Assembly: GCA_937138675.1 (NCBI GenBank)
Contig: CAKZPG010000046.1
Coordinates: forward strand, 1-56,567
Reading direction: 5' to 3'
DNA from: an uncultured archaeon
GTDB taxonomy: Archaea; Halobacteriota; Halobacteria; Halobacteriales; Haloferacaceae
Length of the DNA: 56,567 nt
Part shown: positions 34,966 to 42,830 of the stretch, in pieces
How positions within the stretch are numbered: position 1 is the first letter of the stretch
Layout of the letters: the number at the start of each line of letters is the position of its first letter
Program-made: the position numbers and the translations under genes
Notes under the pieces: model-generated
Told to the model about the DNA's origin: nothing
What the model saw: the letters and a program-made list of their open reading frames with translations, nothing else
Database searches by the model: none

Positions 34966-35958
34966 ATGGTCTCTGCCGACGATATGGAGTATACGAGCCT
35001 CGGGACGACTGGCATCGAGGTGTCACGGATCTGTCTGGGCTGTATGAGCTTTGGCGACCCTGACTGGCGCGAGTGGGTCCTGCCCCCGGATGAGGGCCAC
35101 GAGCTCCTGGAGCGCGCCCTTGAACTCGGGGTGACGTTCTTCGACACCGCGAACATGTACTCGAAGGGCGAGTCCGAGCGGATACTGGGCGAGGCACTGG
35201 AGGGCCGACGCGACGAGACGGTCGTCGCGACGAAAGGCTACTTCCAGATGAACGACGACAACCCACACTCGGGTGGGCTCTCACGGAAGGCGCTCCGACA
35301 GGAACTGGCGGCCTCCGTCGAACGACTCGGCGGCGAGCCGATCGACCTCTACCAGATTCATCGGATGGACGACTCAGTAGCGCCCGAACATCTGATGCGG
35401 ACGCTTGATGACGCGGTGCGGAACGGGCAGGTCCACCACCTCGGGGCATCGTCGATGTGGGCTCGCGACCTGGCGCGGACACAGGAAGCCGCCGAACGGG
35501 CGGGAGTTGAGCCGTTCGTCTCGATGCAAGACCACTACAATCTCGTCTACCGCGAAGGCGAGCGCGAGACGTTCCCACTCGCGGAGCGGGAGAACCTCGC
35601 CGTCCTGCCGTGGTCGCCGTTGGCCCGTGGCTACCTCGCCCGGCCTGACGACGAGGTCGGGCGGACGGAGCGCGGGGAGACAGAGACACGCCTCTACGGA
35701 CATCCTTACCGCGAGCGCGGGGGGCCGGCGGTCAACGACCGGATTGAACAGTTGGCCACGGAGCGTGGCGTAAAGATGGCCCAGATAGCGTTGGCGTGGG
35801 TCCTCTCAAAGGAGTTCGTCACCTCGCCCATCGTCGGGACGACGTCGGTCGAACATCTGGAGGAGGCGGTGGAGGCGCTCACGATTGACCTGAGCGCCTC
35901 CGACGTCGAGTGGCTAGAGGAGCCGTACGAGGCGGTCCGGGTCTCCGGCCACGTCTGA
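34966..35958 (+). CDS. Aldo/keto reductase
   Basis: A 330-residue NADPH-dependent TIM-barrel oxidoreductase. It starts MVSADDMEYTSLGTTGIEVS and has the catalytic tetrad regions FFDTANMYSKGESERILGEAL (Asp, Tyr), VVATKGYF (Lys) and LYQIHRMD (His). The cofactor segment is SPIVGTTSVEHLEEAVEAL. Typical of the YhdN/Tas-like branch that reduces aldehydes or keto sugars. Physiological substrate unknown. It is divergent from the FeS-photolyase gene with 77 nt between the starts. Confidence 0.93.
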   Translation: MVSADDMEYTSLGTTGIEVSRICLGCMSFGDPDWREWVLPPDEGHELLERALELGVTFFDTANMYSKGESERILGEALEGRRDETVVATKGYFQMNDDNPHSGGLSRKALRQELAASVERLGGEPIDLYQIHRMDDSVAPEHLMRTLDDAVRNGQVHHLGASSMWARDLARTQEAAERAGVEPFVSMQDHYNLVYREGERETFPLAERENLAVLPWSPLARGYLARPDDEVGRTERGETETRLYGHPYRERGGPAVNDRIEQLATERGVKMAQIALAWVLSKEFVTSPIVGTTSVEHLEEAVEALTIDLSASDVEWLEEPYEAVRVSGHV

Positions 35959-35994
35959 ACTGGCCGGCGGCTTACATACAGTCAGAAAAGAAAG

Positions 35995-36014
35995 CCCACG
36001 GCTTTAGCCGTCGG
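35995..36014. repeat. Solo hairpin CCCACGGCTTTAGCCGTCGG (IS605 right-end type)
   Basis: The stem-loop, preceded by AAAAGAAAG and followed by AGAATGTCAC, is nearly identical to the well-known right-end hairpins of haloarchaeal IS200/IS605 elements. It lies in the 60-nt gap between two converging genes. It may now serve as a bidirectional terminator. Confidence 0.55.
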
Positions 36015-36020
36015 AGAATG

Positions 36021-36737
36021 TCACGCGGTTCGTACGTGTCGCAGGTTGTCGATAGCCGTCCGCTCGTCGAACCCGACCGAGCCACCGGCCCCGCGCTCCG
36101 GCCTGTAGGCCCGCTCAACGAACCCGTCACCGTTGACAAGCAGGACGATTCCGGTGTGGTTGTACATCCATCCTGACTCACCGTCGTCAGTCATCGTCTT
36201 CTGGAACGTGACGCCGAACTCGTCGGTCACCGTCGCCTTCGCGCGGTCGACAGACCTCGGTCGGAGGAACTGCCAGTTGCCCGCGTCGGTGTCGAGATTC
36301 ATTTGGTCTGCGTACGTGCTGAGGGCATCGGGGGAGTCGCGTTCGGGGTCGAAGGTGATTGGGAGAAACGAGACGGCGTCGGCGTAGCCGTTCTCGACTG
36401 CGTGGATCTGGACCTCACGGAGTGCGCTCACGAGGACCGGACAGACTGTGGTACAGTTCGAAAAGAAAAACGTAGACAGGTACGGCCCCTCAACAGCAGC
36501 GGTATCGACTGTCCCGTCAACGGCGCCCGTCGCGGGGTCTACGGCAGGAAGGGTTACCGAAGGGACCGGCTGGCCCCACCCAGGGTAGGGGAGGTCCTCG
36601 GGGTCGGCGTCTCGGTCGGACGGGCCGAGGACGACGTTAGGGTTCGTGTCCCCGAACGACCCGCCTGCACCGGCGCACCCAGCGATGAGAGCGAGCGACC
36701 CGCCGGCGAGCGACGCGAGGTACGTGCGCCTGTCCAT
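36021..36737 (-). CDS. SCO1/SenC-family copper/thiol lipoprotein
   Basis: A 238-residue exported protein. The Tat-type signal MDRRTYLASLAGGSLALIAGC ends in a lipobox Cys, followed by a thioredoxin-like domain with CTTVCP and the distal His in MYNHTGIVLLV. These are the Cu-binding residues of Sco proteins, which help assemble the CuA centre of terminal oxidases and guard thiols. It lies in a same-strand run with CcdA and two thioredoxin-like genes, about 57 nt downstream of ccdA. Confidence 0.92.
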   Translation of the reverse strand: MDRRTYLASLAGGSLALIAGCAGAGGSFGDTNPNVVLGPSDRDADPEDLPYPGWGQPVPSVTLPAVDPATGAVDGTVDTAAVEGPYLSTFFFSNCTTVCPVLVSALREVQIHAVENGYADAVSFLPITFDPERDSPDALSTYADQMNLDTDAGNWQFLRPRSVDRAKATVTDEFGVTFQKTMTDDGESGWMYNHTGIVLLVNGDGFVERAYRPERGAGGSVGFDERTAIDNLRHVRTA

Positions 36738-36793
36738 AGCGAGTGTTGGTGGCCGAGACAAAAGAGTCGCGCGGTACCTTCGAGACAGTGGCG

Positions 36794-37453
36794 TCAAGCA
36801 ACACCAAGGAAGACGAGCGAGCGCCAGACCTGCACAACTCCCGCGAGGGCCATAACCACGCCAGCGACGCGGTGAACTGGCCCGACCCGTCCGCTTACGG
36901 CGTGGAGCAGGTCGCTGCCCACTGCGGCGAGCAGGGTGACAGAGAGCAGGGGCAGGGCCGCCGCGAACGTGTAGCTTCCAAGGGTGAGCGCCGCCCCCAC
37001 CGGCGAGAGCGTAAGCGCCCGGGTCACGACGCCGAGGAGGAGCGGCGCGACACAGGCCGCCGCCGCCAGTCCGTAGCCCGCGCCGAAGACGACGAACCCG
37101 AGGACTGATCGCCGTCGCGCGGGGAGGGGAGCAGCGAGCTTTGGCGCCCAGCCGGCAGCGACGACGAGTCCGAACCCGACGAGCGCGACGCCGACAAGCG
37201 GGTCAAGCGCCGCGACAGGAACACGCGCGACGACGGCGCTGCCCGCGACCAGAACGACACCGAGGATGGCAGCGAGGGCGACAAGCGCACCGGCCGTCGC
37301 CGCCAGTCCTCGACTGGCCGCGCCGGCGAAGCTCGCCTCCTCGCGCCCGACGTAATAGCCAACGTACCCCGGAAGCAGCGGGTAGGCACACGGTGCGAAG
37401 AACGTCGCAACCCCGGCGCTCGCGGCGAACACGACGACTGCGAGGTCAGCCAT
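36794..37453 (-). CDS. ccdA: CcdA-type thiol-disulfide transporter
   Basis: A 219-residue membrane protein with six predicted helices. The redox cysteines are in FFAPCAYPLLPGYVGYYVG and in AAAACVAPLLLGVVTRAL, one per half, as in CcdA/DsbD-beta. It passes electrons from the cytosol to exported thioredoxin-like proteins for cytochrome c maturation or thiol repair. The start MADLAVVVF was selected; it overlaps the end of the TlpA-like gene by 8 nt, so cotranslation is likely. Confidence 0.93.
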   Translation of the reverse strand: MADLAVVVFAASAGVATFFAPCAYPLLPGYVGYYVGREEASFAGAASRGLAATAGALVALAAILGVVLVAGSAVVARVPVAALDPLVGVALVGFGLVVAAGWAPKLAAPLPARRRSVLGFVVFGAGYGLAAAACVAPLLLGVVTRALTLSPVGAALTLGSYTFAAALPLLSVTLLAAVGSDLLHAVSGRVGPVHRVAGVVMALAGVVQVWRSLVFLGVA

Positions 37454-37976
37454 CGAGACGGGTCGCGATGGCGGTGTCGAGGGCTCCTGGCTTAAGAGGT
37501 CCGCCATGGTTCCAGATCACCGTCCCGTCGGCGTCGAACAGCGTGAGGTGTGGGAGCGCGTCGGCGCCGAGTATGCTCATCAACCTGCTCTCGGGGTCGT
37601 GGCCGAGCGTCCACGCGCCGCCGTGGTCACGCCACCACTCGCGGAGCGCCGCGGAGTCAAGGCCGCCCCCGAAGCGCTCGTTCGTGACTGAGAGGAACTG
37701 GAGTCCATCGTGGCGCTCCGCAGCGGCCGCGAGCGCCGGCATCGACTCGGCGCAGGGTGGACACCACGTCGCAAACAAGTCCAAGAGGAGCGGTCCATCC
37801 GGCGCCGGGACATTCGCCTTGCCGGTCGACGACCCCCGGGCGTCGAGGGTGTCGACGCGGATTGGAAGGGCACTCGGGTCGCCGCCGGACCGCGCGACGA
37901 CGACAGCCCCGCCCCCGAGGACCGCCGCCCCGGCGAGACTGGTGAGCAGCCGTCTGCGCTCGAGGTCGGGAGTCAT
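37446..37976 (-). CDS. TlpA/ResA-like membrane-anchored thioredoxin
   Basis: A 176-residue protein with an N-terminal Tat-like anchor (LERRRLLTSLAGAAVLGGGAVVVARSGG) and a thioredoxin fold containing FATWCPPCAESMPAL. The GTVIWNHGGPL segment contains the usual strand near the cis-Pro (ALPHLTLFD). TlpA/ResA proteins reduce disulfides in apocytochrome c or in Sco. CcdA, encoded immediately downstream, is the natural electron donor. Confidence 0.92.
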   Translation of the reverse strand: MTPDLERRRLLTSLAGAAVLGGGAVVVARSGGDPSALPIRVDTLDARGSSTGKANVPAPDGPLLLDLFATWCPPCAESMPALAAAAERHDGLQFLSVTNERFGGGLDSAALREWWRDHGGAWTLGHDPESRLMSILGADALPHLTLFDADGTVIWNHGGPLKPGALDTAIATRLDG

Positions 37977-38624
37977 CTACAGTGCGGCCTCGATTGCCGA
38001 ACGCAGGCCGTCGAGCGACGCGGGGACGGACTCCCCGCTGACGAATGCCGAGGGAGTTCCCGACACCCCGAGTTCCTGCCCTCGCTCGCGGTCGGCCTCC
38101 AGCACTGGTCGGTAGCTTTCGTTCCCCGCATCGGTCTGAATCGCACAGGGGTCGGCGCCGACAGCCTCGGCCATCTCGGCCACCGTCTCCATCGAGAGAT
38201 CGCGCTGTCGCTCGAACGCCAGCCCGGCGAACTCGAAGAATACCTGGTCGCCGAGGGTGTCTTGGACACCCCGGGCTGCGCTCGCAACCCACCAAGACCA
38301 GCGCTCGTCGACCGGGATAGGAAGATCATGGTGTTCGTAGCGAACCAATCCCGGCGCGAGGTACTCCTCGGCAATCGTAGGAAATACTTCGAGGTGGTAG
38401 GTCCGGCAGTGCGGGCAGGCGTAGTCCTCAAATATCATCACCGTCACGTCCGCGTCCGGGTTCCCCGCGACTGGCGTGGGGAGATCGGAGACGGTTGGCT
38501 CCGACTCAATTGTACAGTCCCCAACTGCGTTCCCGTCGCCCGGCGTGGCGTTGCCGGTACACCCGGCGAGGCCGGTTAGCCCCGCGCCGACACCGGCAAG
38601 GACGGCGCGTCGCGTCGGTTCCAT
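37977..38624 (-). CDS. DsbA-like thioredoxin-fold lipoprotein
   Basis: A 215-residue exported protein. MEPTRRAVLAGVGAGLTGLA followed by GC is a Tat-lipoprotein signal. The domain carries FEDYACPHCRTYHLEVFPTI, with CPHC as the active site, a helical insertion and SGTPSAFVSGESV with the cis-Pro (GTP). It is of the DsbA/BdbD group that forms disulfides outside the cell. Its stop directly abuts the TlpA-like start. The first gene of the four-gene redox operon. Confidence 0.92.
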   Translation of the reverse strand: MEPTRRAVLAGVGAGLTGLAGCTGNATPGDGNAVGDCTIESEPTVSDLPTPVAGNPDADVTVMIFEDYACPHCRTYHLEVFPTIAEEYLAPGLVRYEHHDLPIPVDERWSWWVASAARGVQDTLGDQVFFEFAGLAFERQRDLSMETVAEMAEAVGADPCAIQTDAGNESYRPVLEADRERGQELGVSGTPSAFVSGESVPASLDGLRSAIEAAL

Positions 38625-38697
38625 ATCTGTCGGTGTGGAGCGCGCACGTATATGTTCCGCGGACGGAGTTTTTGCCCCCGCGGCGCTACGAAGTTGT

Positions 38698-39027
38698 GTG
38701 CCCATCGTCGAGTTCTGCGGCGAACGGATCGAGTGCGAGCGCGGCGCCACCCTCCGGACTGTCCTCCGTGAAGCCGGACTGGACGTCCACAACGGTGGGT
38801 CGACGACGCTAAACTGTCGTGGCCACGGCACCTGCGGGACCTGCGCTGTCGCCGTGGACGGTAACCAGAACGAGCCGACCAACCGCGAGCAGTTGCGGCT
38901 CTCTGTCCCGCCCCACGATCCGGAAGCCGGCCTCCGCCTCGCCTGTCAGATCTACGTTGAGGGCGACATGGTCGTGCGAAAACACCCGGGGTTCTGGGGC
39001 CAGCGCGCCGACTGTGACCCGGAGTAG
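38698..39027 (+). CDS. Plant-type [2Fe-2S] ferredoxin
   Basis: A 109-residue protein from a GTG start (VPIVEFCGERIECERGATLR). The cluster ligands are in LNCRGHGTCGTCAVAV (Cys-x5-Cys-x2-Cys) and RLACQ. It lacks the 30-residue acidic insertion of the major haloarchaeal ferredoxin and ends RADCDPE. Electron carrier of unknown partner. Divergent from the DsbA-like gene; the 73-nt gap between them must carry both promoters (a TATATG lies at 38649). Confidence 0.88.
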   Translation: MPIVEFCGERIECERGATLRTVLREAGLDVHNGGSTTLNCRGHGTCGTCAVAVDGNQNEPTNREQLRLSVPPHDPEAGLRLACQIYVEGDMVVRKHPGFWGQRADCDPE

Positions 39028-39074
39028 CCGGCCGCATCGTCGTACTTTTGTTCGATGTCCGGCTACCAGTAGGT

Positions 39075-39275
39075 ATGAGCTACGATGACGGCGACGAGGT
39101 CGTGCTACGCGACAAGCACTCCGAGTACGACGGCGAGACAGGGACGGTTACTCAGGTGATGGAGACGATGTTCGGTGACTCCACGTACACCGTGAGCTTC
39201 GAGGACGGGCAAGAGTCGGGCGTGCCCGGTGACGCTCTCGAAGCGGCCACGGACGAAGACGACAACGGGGAGTAG
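39075..39275 (+). CDS. Small acidic SH3/KOW-like protein
   Basis: A 66-residue acidic protein, MSYDDGDEVVLRDKHSEYDG, followed by ETGTVTQVMETMFGDSTYTVSFEDGQESGVPGDALEAATDEDDNGE. A compact five-strand barrel with a KOW-like turn (GETGTVTQV) is predicted. Conserved in haloarchaea as I recall, without a known function. ATG 39075 was taken instead of the track start 9 codons upstream. Confidence 0.8.
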   Translation: MSYDDGDEVVLRDKHSEYDGETGTVTQVMETMFGDSTYTVSFEDGQESGVPGDALEAATDEDDNGE

Positions 39276-39285
39276 TTCAGGCGTC

Positions 39286-39723
39286 GTGGCCTCGATTCCC
39301 TTCCACTACGTCGATCTGCGAGCGTTCAGCTACGCCACGGAGGACGACCGCCAAGTTAAGCGAGCACTCCGAACAGTCCTACCCGAGGGGACTGAGGTGG
39401 AGCGTGTGGAGACGACGGGCCACCACGGCGATCCCATACTCGTCCTCTCGGCACGTGTCGAACGCGCCGACGACGTGCGCCACGTCCTCTCGCGACTGGC
39501 CGATGCCACGGAATTCGACCGTATAGAGTCGGAACTCGACGACCGGGTGACCGAGAATTGCGAGCTGTTCCTCCGTCTCGACAAGCAGGCCGCTCTCGGC
39601 AGCGAGGTGCGTCTCGGCGACGGGATAACGTTCCGTGCAAAGGTGGAGGCCTACCCTGCGAAGCGCGAGGCAGCCGTCGAGAACGCCCGCGAGGCGCTGG
39701 ATCGGGTCACCGCCGCCACTTGA
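39286..39723 (+). CDS. Exosome-type RNA-binding protein (DUF54/COG1325)
   Basis: A 145-residue protein from a GTG start (VASIPFHYVDLRAFSYATED). It has PEGTEVERVETTGHHGDPIL, typical of the archaeal PF01877 family, proposed as an RNA-binding accessory of the exosome, and the C-terminal RLGDGITFRAKVEAYPAKRE. Its end overlaps the converging thioredoxin-like gene by 17 nt. It is 10 nt downstream of the SH3-like gene. Confidence 0.88.
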   Translation: MASIPFHYVDLRAFSYATEDDRQVKRALRTVLPEGTEVERVETTGHHGDPILVLSARVERADDVRHVLSRLADATEFDRIESELDDRVTENCELFLRLDKQAALGSEVRLGDGITFRAKVEAYPAKREAAVENAREALDRVTAAT

Positions 39724-40273
39724 TGTCACAGCCGCGCGAGGGGAGGTCCTCATCGGCAAAAGGCACGTCCTCGCCAGAGAGAACCGCAGCCACGGCCTCG
39801 CGCATGTGGAACCGGTCTGGATCATCGTCAGGCGACATCGCGTTGTCGATTCGACCGTGGTATGCAAGGCTGAACACGGCACCCTCGCGCGCGAACAGGA
39901 ATGGGTCGGGCGTACAGACCGCGCCGTAGGCCCGCGCCACCTCGTGACTCTCGTCCCGGAGGTAGGCGTCGTAGGCAACTGTTCCGCTCTCGACGTACTC
40001 CACCATCCGTTCGAACGAATCGTCTGGCTTCCGCGTGTCGTCGTTCGAATTGATGCCGACGACCGCGAGGTCGTCGTACGTCGCCGCAAGGTGGTTCAAC
40101 TCCTCGAACTTCGCCTTCGCGTACGGGCAGTGGTTGCAGGTGAAGACGGCGAGCAGTGCGGCGTAGTCGGCGTAGTCCGCGAGCGAGTGTGTCGCCCCGT
40201 CCGTGCCGGGGAGCGAGAACTCCGGTGCCGGGTCGCCGATGGTCAGATCGGAATCAGAGTCGGTGAGAGTCAC
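39707..40273 (-). CDS. Thioredoxin-fold (redoxin/AhpC-like) protein
   Basis: A 188-residue cytosolic redoxin. DPAPEFSLPGTDGATHSLADY is followed by LLAVFTCNHCPYAKAKFEELN, with CNHC as a thioredoxin-type centre, then VVGINSNDDTRKPDDSFERM and the conserved CTPDPFLFAREG. The family (thioredoxin-like, often near metal or stress genes) acts in peroxide or thiol reduction. The track starts at TTG; I prefer GTG 40273 (VTLTDSDSDLTIG). Confidence 0.85.
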   Translation of the reverse strand: MTLTDSDSDLTIGDPAPEFSLPGTDGATHSLADYADYAALLAVFTCNHCPYAKAKFEELNHLAATYDDLAVVGINSNDDTRKPDDSFERMVEYVESGTVAYDAYLRDESHEVARAYGAVCTPDPFLFAREGAVFSLAYHGRIDNAMSPDDDPDRFHMREAVAAVLSGEDVPFADEDLPSRGCDIKWRR

Positions 40274-40577
40274 GCCTGTCGGTTGGCTCCCGACACTCAA
40301 ATCCGTTCTGTCAGCTCCGGAATCGACCGGCTCGGGGGTAGTGGCCTCTCTCGCAGCCGTTCGACCGGCGACCGCTGTCTGTCAGAAGCGAGGCGGGCCT
40401 GTCGCCCCCCCAGTGAAACATCGTGCATCCAGACTGTGACGCTGTCGTAGTCGGAACACATGGGGGGCGCCTCTCGGCCCATCTGGTGTTCGGCGGCAGA
40501 CTGTAGCGGATATCATATATAACCGGGAGACGAGAACTCGGCCGCTCTGCGCAGTATGGCGCCGGGGACCTTGTCGG
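40274..40577. other. Gap with a strong TATA-like element and a possible 61-codon ORF
   Basis: The minus strand reads GGTTATATATGATATCCGC at about 40505-40522, one of the clearest TATA-like sites in the window, but about 40 nt before an ATG (40482) that opens a Ser/Arg-rich 61-codon ORF (MGREAPPMCSDYDSVTVWMH) ending just where the redoxin gene begins. Either this is a real leader peptide or the site drives the redoxin gene with a 5' UTR. I do not claim the ORF. Confidence 0.35.
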
Positions 40578-41963
40578 CTACCGCTTCCCTAGAGCCTCCT
40601 CGAACACTCGCTGTGCGCGCTCGTAGCCATGGTTCCGGCCGACGATCGGGTCGGGGTAGTCGGGTGCGAGGTCGGCACGCTTCGCGTCCGTGAGTGTCGG
40701 CCAGTCGACGATCGCGTCCGCGGTGACGTCGCGCAGTTCGGGGACGTACGACTTTACGTAGGTCGCCTCCGCGTCGTACTTCGCCATCTGGCTCACGGGA
40801 TCGAAGATCCGCACGTCGACGGAGTCGGTGCCGGTCGAGGCGGTCCACTGCCAGTTGCCGTAGTTCGACGCGTAGTCGTGGTCGACGAGTTTCTCGAGGA
40901 ACTGCCGGGCGCCTCGCCGCCAATCGACGAGCAGGTGTTTCGTGAGGAAGCTCGCAACGACCTGCCGCGGCCGGTTGTGGATATACCCCTCTGCCTCAAG
41001 TTGGCGCATTCCAGCGTCGACGAGCGGGTAGCCCGTCTCGCCGCGTGTCCACGCCTCGAACCCCGCTTCGTCGTCGCGCCACGCAATCTCGTTCGGGAAG
41101 GTCGTGTAGTTGCGCTCGCCCAGTCCGGGGTTGTGAGCAAGGAGGTGGTAGTTGTGCTCGCGCCACGAGAGCTCGTAGCGGTATTTATTGATATTCTTCC
41201 GTTCGCGCCCGTAGACGGCGTCGTAGCGGTCGCTCGCTCCGGCCCAGACCTCACGGATCCCGATCATCCCCGCGGCAAGATACGGCGACAGCCGCGAGAC
41301 GGCCTGTGTCGGGGTCTCGACTGCCCGCGCGAGGTCGTCGCGGGTGTCATTATAGCTGTAGATCCCAGTGTCGAGAAACTCGTCGAACCGTTCGCGCGCG
41401 GCCGCAGAGCCCGCGTCGGGCAGGTCGATGTCCACGTTGGGCACGGGGACGGTCGTCCCATCGTCGACCGAAGCGAGCGCGTCGGGGTCGGGTTCTGCGT
41501 ACGGCGTCGCCTTCGGGGAGCGTTCCCAGTCGCCGTAGAACTGCGAGTGGGTCGAGTACGACGCGTCGAGTCGCCCGGGGTCGACCAGCACGAGGTCGGT
41601 GCGGGGCTCGGTATCGACGTCAGTTCCGGCGAACTGCTCCTCGACCGCCTGCTGTCGGTCGCGCCGCGACGGCCGGTAGTGTTCGCCGTAGTAGACCGCG
41701 TCGGCGTCGACCGCGTCGGCCAGCGAGGCAAGTTCCGTGGCGGTGTCGCCCGACCTGACAATCAGGTCACTTCCGAGTTCGCGGTACCGCTCTTTCAGTG
41801 CCCGCACGCCACGCATCTGGAAGCCGTAGTGGCGTCGGCCGACAGGTCCGAACGCGTCAGCGTCGTAGACGTACACCGGGAGGACCGTATCGTCTCGGGC
41901 CGCGACACTGAGGCCGACGACGTCGCGGGTCCGGAGGTCACGCTGGTGCCAGAAGAGTCGCAC
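40578..41963 (-). CDS. phrB: Deoxyribodipyrimidine (CPD) photolyase
   Basis: A 461-residue class I photolyase from a GTG start (VRLFWHQRDLRTRDVVGLSV). The N-terminal antenna domain is followed by a helical FAD domain with the canonical motifs VSRLSPYLAAGMIGIREVW and NRPRQVVASFLTKHLLVDWRRGARQFLEKLVDHDYASNYGNWQWTASTGTD. It uses blue light and FAD to split cyclobutane pyrimidine dimers. All conserved flavin-contact segments are present. The extra 121 codons in the track are non-coding. Confidence 0.95.
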   Translation of the reverse strand: MRLFWHQRDLRTRDVVGLSVAARDDTVLPVYVYDADAFGPVGRRHYGFQMRGVRALKERYRELGSDLIVRSGDTATELASLADAVDADAVYYGEHYRPSRRDRQQAVEEQFAGTDVDTEPRTDLVLVDPGRLDASYSTHSQFYGDWERSPKATPYAEPDPDALASVDDGTTVPVPNVDIDLPDAGSAAARERFDEFLDTGIYSYNDTRDDLARAVETPTQAVSRLSPYLAAGMIGIREVWAGASDRYDAVYGRERKNINKYRYELSWREHNYHLLAHNPGLGERNYTTFPNEIAWRDDEAGFEAWTRGETGYPLVDAGMRQLEAEGYIHNRPRQVVASFLTKHLLVDWRRGARQFLEKLVDHDYASNYGNWQWTASTGTDSVDVRIFDPVSQMAKYDAEATYVKSYVPELRDVTADAIVDWPTLTDAKRADLAPDYPDPIVGRNHGYERAQRVFEEALGKR

Positions 41964-42026
41964 GCGATCGGTAGGGGCTCCGCCCACGAGACTCCTTCGA
42001 CCGACGGGCGACTCGACGGGTCCTGG

Positions 42027-42080
42027 GACTTGACACCCTCCCCGCGCTAAACCGCGAGGCTCTCCCTTCGATTCTCCATA
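42027..42080. repeat. Hairpin TTGACACCCTCCCCGCGCTA (IS605-end type)
   Basis: TTGACACCCTCCCCGCGCTA followed by AACCGCGAGGCTCTCCCTTC sits between two diverging genes. The CCGCG/CGCGG pair with a TAAA loop and the TTGACACCCTC lead are typical of the outer end of haloarchaeal IS605/IS1341 elements. No transposase is near. Confidence 0.5.
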
Positions 42081-42112
42081 ATCCGTTTGCCCCAGAGCCA
42101 CGTAGGGCTCCT

Positions 42113-42778
42113 GTGACAGACGCCCGAGACACGCTCCCCAGGGAGTCGCTCTCGCCGCTCGCCGCCCGCCTCGACCGCGTGTGTGCCCGCCACGGCTACG
42201 ACCTCCCGGCGGCCGCAGACGCGATAGACGCCGCCGTCTCCGGCGACGGCGGACTCTTCGACCCGTCGACAAGCTCAACCGAACTTGCGGCGGCGGCCGA
42301 GGCCCGTCTCGCGGCACCCACGCCACCGTCCCGGCCAGCGCTCGTGTTCGGCGACGGCAGAGCGGTTCTCTACACTGACGGGAGTTCGCAGGGCAACCCC
42401 GGCCCGGCCGGCGCAGGCGCAGTCGTCTGCGACGGCGACGGCAACCCGCTCGTCCGACTCGGACGGCCCGTCGGGTCGCACGCGGGCAACAACACTGCCG
42501 AGTACGCGGCGCTCGGTCTCGGCCTCGCCGAACTCCTCGCCCGGGGCGACCCAGCGCCTGCGGTCGTCGAAGTCAGAATCGACTCCCGGACGGTCATCGA
42601 CGATGTCTGGGGTCACCGCGAAGCCTCGGTCGGCGGCGTTGAGCGCTACCGCCGGCAGATCGCTGCCTTCCTGGCCGAGATCCCGACCCACCGCTATCGC
42701 CACCTCGAGAGCGCGGACCCCAACCCGGCGGACGCGCTCGCGACGGTGGGAGCAGACCTCGCCGCACTCGGACCCTGA
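42113..42778 (+). CDS. rnhA: Ribonuclease HI
   Basis: A 221-residue RNase H that cleaves the RNA strand of RNA-DNA hybrids. A helical N-terminal extension (about 1-80) precedes the catalytic fold: VLYTDGSSQGNPGPAGAGAVV (first Asp), NNTAEYAALGLGLAELL (Glu), VEVRIDSRTVID (second Asp) and the final Asp in DPNPADALA. All four acidic residues are intact. The extended N-terminus is seen in haloarchaeal enzymes. GTG start. Confidence 0.93.
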   Translation: MTDARDTLPRESLSPLAARLDRVCARHGYDLPAAADAIDAAVSGDGGLFDPSTSSTELAAAAEARLAAPTPPSRPALVFGDGRAVLYTDGSSQGNPGPAGAGAVVCDGDGNPLVRLGRPVGSHAGNNTAEYAALGLGLAELLARGDPAPAVVEVRIDSRTVIDDVWGHREASVGGVERYRRQIAAFLAEIPTHRYRHLESADPNPADALATVGADLAALGP

Positions 42779-42830
42779 CCCCGATCCGCGAGTATATGCC
42801 TGTCTGGGCCTTATTACACGAAACGCACGG

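Noticed and set aside
33400-35047. Large plus-strand ORFs (for example 33713-35047) opposite the FeS photolyase gene
   Set aside because: Antisense shadows: the minus strand has clear domain motifs and the plus-strand products lack any family pattern.
40629-42050. 473-codon plus-strand ORF opposite phrB
   Set aside because: Long open antisense frames are common in high-GC haloarchaeal genes; the minus strand encodes an unmistakable photolyase.
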